27,080 nucleotides of DNA from Protostelium mycophagum. Its lineage: Eukaryota > Evosea > Variosea > Protosteliida > Protosteliaceae. Position 1 is the stretch's first letter. Each line of letters opens with the position of its first letter. Where the stretch lies: positions 1-27,080 of the forward strand of contig MZNV01001041.1 in NCBI GenBank assembly GCA_002081555.1. The letters run 5' to 3'. Shown here piece after piece: positions 1-11,800 of this stretch. A program made the position numbers and the translations under genes. The notes beneath the pieces were generated by a model. That model had not been told where the DNA came from. It saw nothing but the letters and a program-made list of their open reading frames with translations, and did no database searches.

Positions 1-290
1 GAATTTTTTATTATTATTTTTACTCCGAAAATAATTAGTCACTCAGATTGGCTTTTCCAGAAAAGACCCTTTTTTGGAATTTTTGGATATATCCACAAGA
101 TGGTGCAACAAGTAATATGTTCTTCTGTGATAAATGTTAATAGATTGATAGGTGTACAAACCCCCTTAACACCTAAGAGGACACAGTCACCAGAAATTCA
201 GTGTACTGGCAGCAGACGCAAAGTTATCATATCAAAAAATAACAAAAGAATATAAACAAAAGTAAAATAAGAATCTATTGTGCTACTACA

Positions 291-452
291 ATGATTGGAC
301 CAGTAACACAGCTGTCAAAAAGGTGGGGCAAATTTGTTGCTGGGCAGATTGCACACCCTAGTGTTGGCTTGCTTTTTTCTAAACTTCAAAAGGTGGTACT
401 TCCATCTCTTATGATATACAAGACCATTGCCACCATCAAAAAATCTAAATGA
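291..452 (+). CDS. possible 53-residue micro-protein
   Basis: This is an ATG-to-TGA open frame of 53 residues, basic (many Lys), with a hydrophobic middle (VGLLF, VVLPSLMIY). I do not recognise it. An AATAAA hexamer lies at 476-481, 24 nt after the stop, which would suit a real 3' end on this strand. It faces the 3' end of the acyl-CoA synthetase gene (stop at 500). It could instead be the last exon of a gene starting outside the window, or chance. Bases 1-290 show no other coding signal that I can support. Confidence 0.25.
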   Translation: MIGPVTQLSKRWGKFVAGQIAHPSVGLLFSKLQKVVLPSLMIYKTIATIKKSK

Positions 453-499
453 AATATAATTCTCCCACAAGAAGAAATAAATGAAATTATATTCGTCTT

Positions 500-3213
500 T
501 TATTTACGTCCAAAGAGCTTCTCAATATCCTGTTTGTATTTCTTCTGTATGTCCTGTCTTTTGATCTTCGATGCAGCTGTCATCAATCCAGATTCTGGGG
601 TCCATTCTACAGTCCCATCAGAAATATGTTGACAAAAATATAATAGAGAAGAGGAGTTCAACACACCGTCTGAGGTCAGGAAAACGCCTGAGGGCTTTTC
701 ATAGACCTTCATCTTTTCTTTTGTTCCAGTTGCGTGGAGGGATTTCTTCACCGCCTCTACAACCTGCCACTATCAGCGAATCCAAAAATAGGTTAAAAAT
801 TCGAATTTTGAATTTCTTACCTTCTCATTCTTGACGAGCTTTTCGTAATCGCTTGCGTCGATTCCGGTCTCTGTTGCAAATTTGATCAAGCTGGCTCTGT
901 TGGGCAGCACTACCGCAATGGGTAGATCAACCTGAGGATCTGCCATCATGCAGATCTCATCTACAAACAGATCTTGCTTCAACTTGGACTCTATGGCCTC
1001 CAAGGCAATGTACTCTCCGTGAGGTAACTTCACCAAGTTCTTTTTTCTGTCTACAATAGAGATGGTACCGTCAGCATTCATCTAAACTCCATCAAACTCC
1101 TGAAATCTCGCGGGAATTTCACTGAGAATCCTCACTTGTACGATGTCACCGGTGGCGAACCATCCTCCTTCTTTGAATTCCTCCTTAGTTTTTTCTGGCT
1201 GTTTGTAGTACCCCTGCGCCACATTCGCTCCTCTGACCCATAATTCTCCACGAGGGCATGGTTTGTCCTTGTGGGTGTATCCCATCTCGGAAACGTCGAC
1301 AAGCTTGATCTCGACACCCCTGGCGAGGGCTCCGACAGTCCCCGTTCCGAGATGTTCGATGGGCTGACAGCAGAGTGAACCGGTGGTCTCCGTCAGTCCT
1401 GAAATTTCGCTCAGTTTTCTGAGAGTTTCGAGGATCTACAACGCACCGTAACCTTGGGACGCGGGGATGTTAAAAACGATTCTGAGGAATTGATGTGTAG
1501 AGTGAGAAAGCGGTGCTCCACCAGAAACAACACCTCTCACTTTGCCACCAACAACAGCTCTAAACTTATTGAAGAGTACCTACATCGAGTCAATACGAGC
1601 ATTTTATGTACGTACATGAAATGGCGGGAAAATAACCCACCTGATCTACAACGGGGAGGGAGGTGAATCCGTAGCTCAGAGCGAGGTCTTTGACCGCATA
1701 AGCCCAGCCAAACACTTGCTGCATCAAGGTGGGAGCCTTGCTTAACTTCTCGTTTGACCCCTTCCTGATGCGCTCCCACAGCACTGGAACTCCTGCCAAA
1801 AGTGTGGGCTTGGCCTCGTTAAGATCACCCTTGCAATTCTTCACCGTGTCATCTGTCATGGTCCTGATGACGTCATCAGCCTCGTTGTAGTCTGACATAC
1901 TGCGTACCTGGGGGATCCGTAAGCGAGGGCACCTCCACAGATCAAGATGCTGTATTGGTTTGTGAGCTCCAAGATATGTGCCAGAGGTAAGAAAGAACAG
2001 TAATTGTCTCCTTGCTGGATGTTTAACTTTTTGCACATAGACTCGATGTTGTTGGTCACAGAGGCTGGTCTCCATCAGGGGAGATTTCTTCGAAATTTCG
2101 CGAAAACTCACCGATGATGTTGCTGTGGGTGATCATGACTCCCTTGGGAACACCCGTAGTTCCGGAGGTGTACATGATCAAAGCGACGTCTTCAGGTCTC
2201 GGGGGGTTAGCTTTGACCGTCAATTTCGCAGCGGCTTCGTACAGTTCAGTGAAGGAAAACACCTGGTAGACATCAGCAAAAGTTCCCGCAAAGAGGAAGG
2301 CTCAATACCTTTATGCCCTTTTGCTTCAGAGCGTCGACATTCTTCTGGTCGGCAGCTTCACGGTGATCTGTGTAGAAGATGTACTTTAGCTTGGGTAGTT
2401 TCTCTATGGCCTGGTCCCAGTCAGTTGAGATATCATAACCTCGATGACGTGTACACACGCCTTGAGAAGTGTTCCCAAGAGGACGGCATCTGTCAGGATG
2501 TGTGACAGGGCGGTGTCATTCAGGGAATAGATGACACCTTCTTCTCCAAGATTTGCGTAAACTGTTGATATGGTGATGCTCTGTGTGAAACAGCTGTTGG
2601 CGATGGTGAGCCACTGTAAAGAGTCAGCCGATGTATGTCAAGATGATGACTGACCTGCTCAGAGGTGTCTGCGTAGATTCCGAACATGTCCCCACGCTTC
2701 AAGCTGCCGAATTCTTCGGTGGTAAAGGCTTGACCAATATGTTGAGCCATGTCGAATATTTCCTGAGATATGGTGAGTGATGCACATAATCAAAGGATCA
2801 GATGATCTCACAGAGAAGGAATGCCATTGGAATGTTCCAAGCTCGAGGAAGTTCCACTTCTTCTTTTCGACGACGCCCAGCAAGTTCTTGACATCCTTCT
2901 CAACCACATGAACCTATCACCATCAACAGACTTTCGCGTCGTGATGACGTACCTTCGTTAGAGGTCTTGTGCCAAGAGCTGGAGCTGAGGGTGTCTTTTG
3001 GGCAGTGTATTTCAACAACTCATACACGGTGTTGATGTCAGGATGTGGTGTCTGGAGCAGGCCATCCTTTGACTCTATATTTCTATAGATGCCGCTCTCA
3101 TTCTCTCCAGGGGGAGTGATCTCGACAGAGTATGACTGAAGAGGTCTGAAGAAGCGGTAGGCATTGTAGATGATGCCAGCAGAATCTTGAGGTACAGTGG
3201 TGAGTTGCGTCAT
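500..3213 (-). CDS. long-chain acyl-CoA synthetase (ACSL/LACS family), 13 exons
   Basis: The enzyme activates long-chain fatty acids to acyl-CoA using ATP. Exons (minus strand): 3213-2953, 2913-2812, 2762-2655, 2613-2455, 2410-2309, 2262-2112, 2064-1908, 1863-1641, 1579-1447, 1398-1136, 1081-821, 763-667, 606-500. They sum to 2124 nt, or 707 residues, the usual family size. Seen in the protein: the AMP-binding loop [11 protein letters not shown], the motif QGYGLTETTG (split by an intron in the middle of its Gly codon), and the hinge and C-terminal motif [10 protein letters not shown] followed by [10 protein letters not shown]. The last residues ([16 protein letters not shown]...) also match the family. 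The 12 introns are 39-61 nt. I see no clear transmembrane segment and no SKL-type peroxisomal tail. The stop TAA sits inside an AATAAA hexamer. Which ACSL subclass it belongs to is not resolved. Confidence 0.95.
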
Positions 3214-3428
3214 GCTGAACGGTGTGAAAATGAAAAGACACGACCGGCACTGTTTCGGACCGGATCAACGGGTGTTTTCCTTAGACGTCACCGCGGTGGC
3301 GTGTGCCTCGGGGATGTTGGGATTATTGGACTTTGCCGAAAAAGAGATTTTTGTCCCCTTTAGACTTCGAGAGTCTTTCAAGTCGTGTTGAAAATATTGT
3401 TTCTGTTGTGAATATACATTTATCGACG
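3214..3428. promoter_or_regulatory. intergenic gap upstream of acyl-CoA synthetase
   Basis: This 215-bp stretch separates the ACSL start from the TAF11 stop; both genes are on the minus strand. It must hold the ACSL promoter and the TAF11 3' end. I see no TATA box or other site that I can name. Confidence 0.4.
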
Positions 3429-4508
3429 CTACGGTTGGAAGGGGCTCTTTTTAGGCACGGCCAAAATCCTGCCTTGGTTCTTTAATCTTCTATATGCTTC
3501 TCGTATGTGCCTCGGCCTTATCCCTCCCTTCTCTCCCCACTCCTCCATAATACTACGTGCTGTACAACGATCAACACGAATATATCCTGATCTCGTTGTG
3601 GTTGTTTGACGTGAACATCACGTGAATAACCGCAAACAAAATTTCAATAATTTATATGAATTTATATACCTGTTTCTGTGATTTCGCCGATAAAGACCTT
3701 CGCTGCACCTGCCATAACGATAGTCGGTTTCACCCCAATTGGTCCAGTCATCACAGATGCCATCAACTACTTTATTTAGCTTTCCATCATTGGCCAAAGA
3801 TTGACAAGCAGAATAATCGTATAAACAACACCATAACAGATCGTACCTTCTTAACGGTGTTTCTCTGCAGTGAGGACCTTCTATAATATTCGTATCGATG
3901 TGCTTGTTCTGGTAGTGCATTATCCAATAGTGCCTGGATGTGATCAATCCATCTCTATAAATGTGTTGATCACCTGCATCCTCGCTTGCTCGTGAGGTGT
4001 TTTTTCTTCATTAAAGTCTTCTGTTAGATCTTCTTCACCTTCTTCGTCTTCTTCATCGCCAGAACCATCTTGTAGATTCACTTCCATTAATTCTGGAAAT
4101 TCTTGTTGTGTTCTGTTGGCTACTCTCATTTAATGAAGAACATGATTGAACAAGTAAAACCTGTCTCTGCGGGTGCCTTCTTTGTTGAGGGTCTCTTCTC
4201 TCTCTTTTTTACGGGAGCGCCATCAGGACCAGTTTTAGGTGCTGCTCTTGCTCTTTTCTCTCCAGTTGCTGATGATAATGGGAAATTATTCTTGACATAA
4301 AAATAAGGATATCATACGATTTGCAGGTGCTTTCCTTTTCTTTGTCTCTGAAGGTGGTTTTGATGGTGATCCCGCCACACCCGCTTTTGCCTTTTAAATC
4401 ATCATCAGCCATATGAAATTTCCAAAAAGGCTTCCTCACTGGTGCTTTTCTTTTTGGTTTTGGTGCGTCTCCAACACCACTTGGCAAGAGTGAAGAGATA
4501 TCAGACAT
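3429..4508 (-). CDS. TAF11: TFIID subunit TAF11 (TAFII28 histone-fold protein)
   Basis: TAF11 is a TFIID subunit; its histone fold pairs with TAF13 in the nucleus. Exons (minus): 4508-4440, 4390-4318, 4268-4161, 4092-3974, 3933-3847, 3766-3670, 3559-3429, giving 227 residues. The N-terminal half is low-complexity Lys/Ala/Pro, followed by an acidic stretch (GSGDEEDEEGEEDLTEDF). The conserved fold comes next: EQAHRYEYYRRS, then TIVMAGAAKVFIGEITETAR, MEEWGE and RPRHIREAYRRLKNQGRI, which match the human TAF11 C-terminus in order. The last intron is 110 nt and the final exon is short, so a frame-only scan would miss it. At the exon 3/4 boundary two acceptors are possible; only the one at 4093 keeps the frame. 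Confidence 0.93.
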
Positions 4509-4689
4509 GGTGAAAAGAAAAGATGTGATGTGATGTGATGTAAGTCAGAGAAAGAGTGGACATGCAGTGACACACAGGGAACTTACGTGAATTCAGTTTC
4601 ATCAGAATACAACGTCACATTTTCAGACCAAAAGAACACAGCAGCACACGAGACATCCTCTACTCTTTGTCTCTATAAATCATTAAAAG
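4509..4689. promoter_or_regulatory. divergent promoter region, TAF11 / secreted protein
   Basis: This 181-bp gap lies between two start codons pointing away from each other. It holds a short tandem repeat (unit GATGT, four copies, 4522-4541). TATAAAT at 4674-4680 is only about 10 bp before the ATG at 4690, too close to act as a normal TATA box for that start. Confidence 0.45.
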
Positions 4690-5832
4690 ATGAAGAACAC
4701 GCACTGGATCGCTATATTTGCCCTTCTTGTGGCATCCGCCGTTGGAATGTCAGTCATTCATCCAATGACCAGCCAGTTGGTCTCCCAAATGGGGAGATTA
4801 GAGGCCGAACCCAGCACTCCTTTCTCTCGTGGTGTATGTATAAATGGACTTTTGTTGTTCTCATCACCAACAGTTGCTTGGTCTTTTGAAAGGATTGGTG
4901 TTCCAAAACATCAAAACAGTCACCTATACGAACGATAATGACGTAAACGCCGCTCTGAATAATCTGAAAGAGAACTCCATGATGGTTGTCGTCAGCGGAG
5001 AATGGATCACCCAAGAGCACACCGGACTACCCTTTGTTTCCGGTATCTCCAAAACTCAATACCTTCTCTGACCTTTATAGTTGATGCAAAGTCCAAACTC
5101 ACCAAGCTTGAGGCCTTCCTTCCATACATGAACACAATGAGCTCCATACTTCAAAGAGTCACCCCTCAGAAGCTGATCCCCTTCACTGTTAGCACCTTCC
5201 CCTTGAACTCTAACCCCTTCGCCGCCGACACTTGTATGTCTCTGTTATTCGCCTTCGTATCTGACATCCTTTAAAGACGTCATCTTTGACCTCCACAACG
5301 GATTCGTGTACATCCGCGAGGACGTCGCTGCCGTTTTAGACACTGTCCCTGAGAAGGATCTTCATGAAAGCTACAAGAAGTTCTCTGCCCACGTAGAAGC
5401 TCGCGCTGCTGAACACGGCGACGTTCAATTCAACCACCCCTCTGAGATGGTAATTTACTTGATAGGAGATGCATTTTCTAAACATGATCAGTTCAACGCT
5501 TTCGGTATGCCCCTTGCACACCTTCTCATCAACCCTTGGGTTCTTTGCACTGCTTGCATGCTCGTGCTCGTATTCGTGGCACCTCTCGCCGCCAATTACA
5601 TTCTGATCAACCTCGCACGTGAGTCATCATACTTCACCTCATCTTTTGACATGAGACAGTCTACTTGTGCACTCTCTTCAACCTCACCGACACCACCTGC
5701 ACCGCCTTGTGGTCCTCTGCTGCAGCCCTCGTCTTTGTGTCCTTACCGGTCATGGCCTACGGAATCTTCACTGTCTGTGGCCTCTACCAGTGCGCTCACC
5801 AACACGTCACCACAGCTGCCGCTGCCTTCTAA
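4690..5832 (+). CDS. unidentified secreted/membrane protein with signal peptide and C-terminal membrane segments
   Basis: I do not recognise this family. Exons: 4690-4833, 4874-5042, 5081-5233, 5277-5449, 5492-5618, 5660-5832, giving 312 residues and five introns of 38-43 nt. Residues 1-19 form a signal peptide (WIAIFALLVASAVG core). The middle of about 190 residues is soluble, with almost no Cys. The C-terminal third has a strong hydrophobic run (VLCTACMLVLVFVAPLAANY), then a second membrane pair with four Cys, ending in an Ala-rich tail (TTAAAAF). This suggests an extracytoplasmic domain anchored by two or three membrane spans. Codons end in C or G far more often than in neighbouring genes, so it may be highly expressed. 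The ATG is chosen because the signal peptide starts there. It converges on the fusion gene with 48 bp between stops. Confidence 0.8.
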
Positions 5833-5880
5833 AACTTTGAACCTTGTTGTTGCCATATTAAAAACTGAAAAGGAGTGTCT

Positions 5881-8800
5881 TTATTTGGTGGCGGCTTGTT
5901 CATGAACACCTTTCACTTGGGGTATTCTTAACTTGCCGTATCCCTCTTTCTCGCATTGCCCGGTGGTACCCTCTTGGACTGCAGCTTCTAAGGAGAACTG
6001 CGCGGACGCACCCACTTTGAGGCTCATGCGGTGTTTTCCGTAGATAATGTGCATGGGCTTCAGATCGGCCGAGGAGAGGACCTTCACCTTTAGTTCATCT
6101 GGAGTAATCTCCAGACGTAACACTCTTCCATTGTAAGTGTATTGTGTCTTGAGGTAGGTCAACTGGAAATGATCAGTATCATGCATGATGATCGAGCCTC
6201 TACCTCTTTGGGAAGTCTTGGATTGAGTGAGACGGTGTTATCCTTTGTTTGTATTCCGCATACTTGATAATATAACATATTATAAGATGCTGCCATCGGC
6301 ACGACATGGATACCCTCAGCAGAGGATCCTCCCTGTGATATCATAAATCGATGACATAAGAGATGTCATGATATCATACCTGTACATCCACGATATCACT
6401 CGCGACAAATTGTTTGTACATATGCCAAGCTTCCTCAGGGTCAAATTGGAATAACACGTATGAATACACCACTAGAGAGAGTGTAGATCCGTGTGTACAT
6501 CTACAATACTTGGTCATTTTATTCATTAAATAAAGATAAATGAAAAATTTCGATTTTACCTGTCGAAATAATATCTGATCGTCTTATAGATCAGATCTAC
6601 AGAGTAGGCGTATCCGAGCCTCTGCAATATCTCGAGCACTTCGTCATGTGTTAAGAGGTAGAACAACATGACCGTGTCTGCTTGCTTAGCCAGCTTGTAG
6701 TTGTCAGAAGAGTCTCCTTCCGATTTTAGGATCAAATCGATCCTTCCGATGTTGTCGTATTTAGACCTGAATCACTATCATCTTTCCATTTGGCGGGAAA
6801 ATGAGTTGTAGACCGTGCTGTAGACTACAACGGTCGAATTTCTATTTACGTTTCGCAGTTCTGAGAACATATCTCGCATCTGCGATCAAAATGGTAAAAA
6901 TACCTGTATGCGTCCCAGTCCAGTTCTTTCAAGTTGTCGTAACCCTCGAATTGAGATATCACTAGATCGTCATGGAATACAACCGTCAACTTCTTGGTGA
7001 TATTCTTCCATTTTAATATTTCTTCATCCGTTATGCCGATGTTCTGGATTATATCAATATAAATAAACGAATTAAATATATAAATATTTTATATATACCC
7101 GATGAATATTAATTATATAATATTATGCTGCTGCGGCAGTGGCAACCCGTGAGCACTTTCACAACGAAAATAGTTAAATAAACCAAGTTAATCCGGTATA
7201 TGATATCACCTCTTTTAACTCCCGGACTCTTTCGGAAGGCAGTATCTCCTCCATCAATTGGATAGACTTGTCTAAGAGCCAAGAGACCATAATGTTGGTA
7301 TACGCGTTGTTCTTGACGCCAGCATCTTCCACGTCAGCATCTGGGTATTTCTCGTGGAATTCGTCGGGGCCCATGACGTTACTGATGTCATATCTTCCCG
7401 TGGATTCGTTCATCACGCACATGGAGGCCCAGAATCTATTTATAGATCAGAGAGTTGATCGTGCCGGGTTGTAGATGATCAGAACGGATGAATGAATCTT
7501 CTCGGGAAAACTATTTACCGGTAGGAAAAGACATTTTTCAAATGAATAGTACAAATTATTAAACCATTATTACCTTGCAATCTCCAGCATGACTTCGGAT
7601 CCATAAATCACTGTGAATACCGCATCATCTGAAATAAATTTAATCATGATTTTAATTTGATTAATCATGATCTTAATTTTAAAAATGGACTCACCAGTGT
7701 TCATCGCATATTGATAAAAGTTATAGAAGATGGCGATGTTGACGTGTCTCTGATGCCAGCTGAGGTCAGGGTACCAGACGTTCGATACGTAATTGAAGTG
7801 TATCATGCTGGTCTCTTCCCTGCCGCTTGATCCTGATTGCCAAGGGTAACATGCTCCTACCTTATACCGTTAATTAGATTCAATGTGATTCATTTTATTG
7901 AGGAGTTTGTGATCATATAATATATATAACATGTGGGCCGACGAAATGTTTAGAAGTTGTATCCGAAACAAAGACGACATTATAATGATTCGTCGACAGA
8001 GAGATCGGATTTCACCTTGCCCATTTCCTTTGCAATCACGCGGGCCGCGGGCAATCTGTAGTATCTGTACCATAATAGTGTCTTGGCTGTATCTGCAAAC
8101 TTGGATAACAACGCCTTCGTGACGAATATTTCATCCCAGAAGATGTGACCTCTATAGGACTCTCCTGTCAATCCTCTAGCTGGTACACTGATCATATCAG
8201 TACCGAATAAATAATATCAAATCAAGTACAGATAAATATTTAAATCATATTAAAATCATGAAGAATTTGTAGATAAAACAAATAATATCAAATCAGATGT
8301 TTTTCACAAAAAGCTCTGGGGTGTTAAAAAATATTTTTACATTCTTTGGATGCAAGAAAAATCCAAAAGATATTGAGTGACAGTTACCTTGCATCTCCTC
8401 CGTTCAGATTAAGATTACAGTTCTGGGAAAGATGGAACAGATTAAATCTCAAGATGAATTGTAGATCCTTTGCGAGTTCGTCGTTATGGTATCTCTTCAC
8501 CATGTGGGAATGACGGACACCATATAACCTCTCCACTCCTGTCCTGCCATTCTTGCTGTCAAACGTCAGATAAGATTCTCCAAAAAAATTTTGGCGGGAA
8601 AATCGAGATTCAAATTTCAAACCTGTTCTGCTCCACCTCTTCCACCGTCTCTAACCTCTTGTGTCCTTCCACCTCTATGGATGTCTCGAACCTTCTCCAA
8701 TAACTGTCTTTGACGAGCTCATGTGAAGCTAAGAGGGTGTAGAATCTATCTCCTTCTAAACCGCTCATCTCCGTCTGCGTAGCCTCTTGAGGGTCGAGTA

Positions 8801-11800
8801 GTCCCCTGTCCCTGCTGGTGTAGAGTGAGGCGATCTTCTCTATGACTAATGTCTGGCCTTGAGATATCTCGAATGTGATGTCTTGGTGGATGTCTTCTTC
8901 GTCTTCAACGAATTCTTGGTTGCTTGGGTGGACCTGGGTTGGGTTATTGAAATTTGGGTGGAATTCGTTTGGACTGAGACGTAAGTCATCAGATCTACAA
9001 CTCATAAAATACTAGAGTTGCGCACGCAAAAATCCACAACAAAAGATTAAAATTAAATGTCTTTCCCGATGATTATTTTCGTTTGTACTATTCTTCATGC
9101 ACGAAAATATTAATTTAATGCAAATAATCCATTGATTTAAATTCAATTTCAAAATTATCGTGAGAAGAATACTCGCCTCGTTAGTACCGAGATAAGCTCT
9201 TGTTCTGGCAGCCCAAGACACTATTAATCGTGTCGATTTAGTCTGTGCTGTTAAGAATGTGCACTCTCTGTCTACTTTTGTCTTGAAGGTCCCCTTCTCC
9301 AATACATTCCAGTGTTTATCCGTAATATCAGCGTATCTACAATTCATTCAAAATGATATCCTTGGTCGCCAAATACTTAGTTTTCACCTTTACTACCGTG
9401 CAATTCTCGTTAAGAAACCGGAATTGCATAAACAGTAAATTTCACCAAGTGTATTTTTTGCAGCTATGCCGCAGTACATAATATAATTCCGCACGAAAAA
9501 CAATCACAACTATTCACAAAAGCCATAGAAGATATTTAAATTCACAATGAAATACCTGGAAGCGCCTCTGTTCCTGACAGACCCTATCAGCGACGATCTT
9601 ATCGTAATTGGCCCGTTGTATGACTCCGAAGTCACCGAGTATTTGATGCATGCAATATGTGCAAATTTCATATGCACCAGCCTCTGTGTGTTGATCACGA
9701 TCAACTGCTTGTCAGGTGTTCGAATTTTAGCTTTTCTGACGAGTACTCCGGATTTAATGTTGAGCCGGACGTCTTCTCTTTCTACTTTGTAATTTCCGCA
9801 CTGCGAAAAGAATTCATTTGAATCCTTCAACTTCCAGGTGAGGCGGGTCCAGTCGGGTAGATTCACGAATTCTTCCGTATCTACAACGATCAATTAGAAT
9901 TCGATTTTTGCGTATATTATTATTTATGGGTGAGACGAAGATGTTGAAAGACACTCACCCAGGGACTTGTCCTTTATCTTCGTGGTGACTCGGTTGTAAC
10001 CTCCCGCAATGTATGTCCCAGCATATCTCTCCTACTCCTCTCAATATATGACATCTTAGTTCCAGACATGACGTCTCAGCAGACGTCACATATGATGTCG
10101 TATGATGGTATAGATGGTATTTTTAATGATATCGCACCTTTTCTTCCTTTGGCATAGTCTCTTCAGGAGCGCCTAATGTGGCAAAGTATCCGTTACCAAG
10201 AGTGCTCAATGTCTGTGACAATCTCTTCTGCTTTGGTTCCTCGTTGTAGTCGAGATGTAGAGTCCAATCTATTTAAAGATCAGAAGAAATTTGGTGGAGT
10301 TCACGTGTCCACCACATATACACTTATGTTTTTTCTTCAAAAGCATAAAAACACCAAAGATATTTGTTAATTCCCATAATCAATGATCACCTGTCTCTCT
10401 CATTGGGAATGAATCATTCAATAACCAGATATTCAACTTATCGAGGTCATCTACAACGAGATCCGCCCCGTTCTCGATCAGCCCGTCCCTGTTGCCGCCT
10501 CTGTCTATACCCACTACAAGTCCGAAATTTCCCTTAGAACCCGCGTGGACTCCACTGACGGCATCTTCGAAGACGATGGACAAGTCGGGATGTGCTCCAA
10601 CTACCTGTGGTAGGGTGTTAATGATTTTGGAGGAAGTCGTACAAGTATAAAATAATAATTCATTGAAATGTGTTGTGGTTTTAGCATTTTTGAATGTCTT
10701 GTGGCATAAAAATATGCTTAAAAAAGTGTTGAGATTGCAATGGATCTTTATGTTACCTCACAAGCCTTTAAGAAGATATCAGGGGCAGGCTTTCCTTTTA
10801 GTCCAAGAGCATCCACCGTCGTTCCGTCCACTCTGACATCAAACAGATACTCGATCCCTATCCCATAATCAAACCGATCCGAAAATGACCATAAATTCAA
10901 AAGGAAAATCACCTGCAACTTGCAAGATCCTCTGACAACTTCTGCTGGAAGAAGCGACAGCGGTCTTCACGCCCTTTGCCTTCAGATCTTTCAACAAAGA
11001 GATGGAGCCCTCGTATGCTTTCACACCGTCTCTCTCCAAGGCTTCCAAGAAGTACCCGTCCTTTTGGTTTCCAAGTCCACAGATGGTCTTGTGTGAAGGT
11101 TCGTCAGTCTTTTTACCCTTTGGCAGTGTGATGTCTGTTGTACAAATCAATTCAAATATATAGTCTATAAACATAAACACATGTGAAATTAAATCTTTCT
11201 ATAGGTTTAAGAGAACAACAGCAGACAAAACACAAATTCCTCACTCCTGGATTCGATAAACTTCTGGACACCGTCATATCTGGGCAGGCCGTCCACGTAT
11301 TTCCTATAGTCTTCCTCTGTGAACTCGTTGTTGTCTCCCTTCTCCTTCAGAAATGCATCGAATAGCTTCTTCCAAGCGGCTCTGTAGCGGACGTTAACTG
11401 AGTGTGGATCGTCGTGATGACGTGGCGTCTCATTCCATTGTGATGATAAACTCTTACCTGTGGACAACAGCACTTTCCGTGATCACTCCATCGAGATCGA
11501 AAATGCATGCCTCATACCTCAACTTCTCACGATAAGACTCCCCATCGCTGGTTTTCTGTGGACGTAAGAACGTTTTTGATTCGTATGGACTCACCAGAAC
11601 AGACATCTTCTGCTCGAGCTGTTGGTCTAATTGCTTCAGGCTGTGGGTGTCTGTGCCGTTCGACTTCACTCTGGCACGATCAGTGTCCTACTTGCACAAT
11701 TACGTGTCACTCACGTTGGTTTGGAAGAAGCAGCCTGCGATTGTGCTTGTGCTCCACCCTTCTTAATTGCTTCTTGAGAACGTCTCTTCTCCGTCCTCTT

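Noticed and set aside
4522-4541. GATGT tandem repeat as a regulatory array
   Set aside because: Only four copies, with no similar block elsewhere; ordinary slippage explains it.
4674-4680. TATA box for the secreted-protein gene
   Set aside because: It is about 10 bp before the ATG, too close to direct a usable transcript start for that gene.
9547-9792. Open frame on the plus strand inside the fusion gene
   Set aside because: It is the antisense shadow of a GH65 exon; no homology or splice context of its own.
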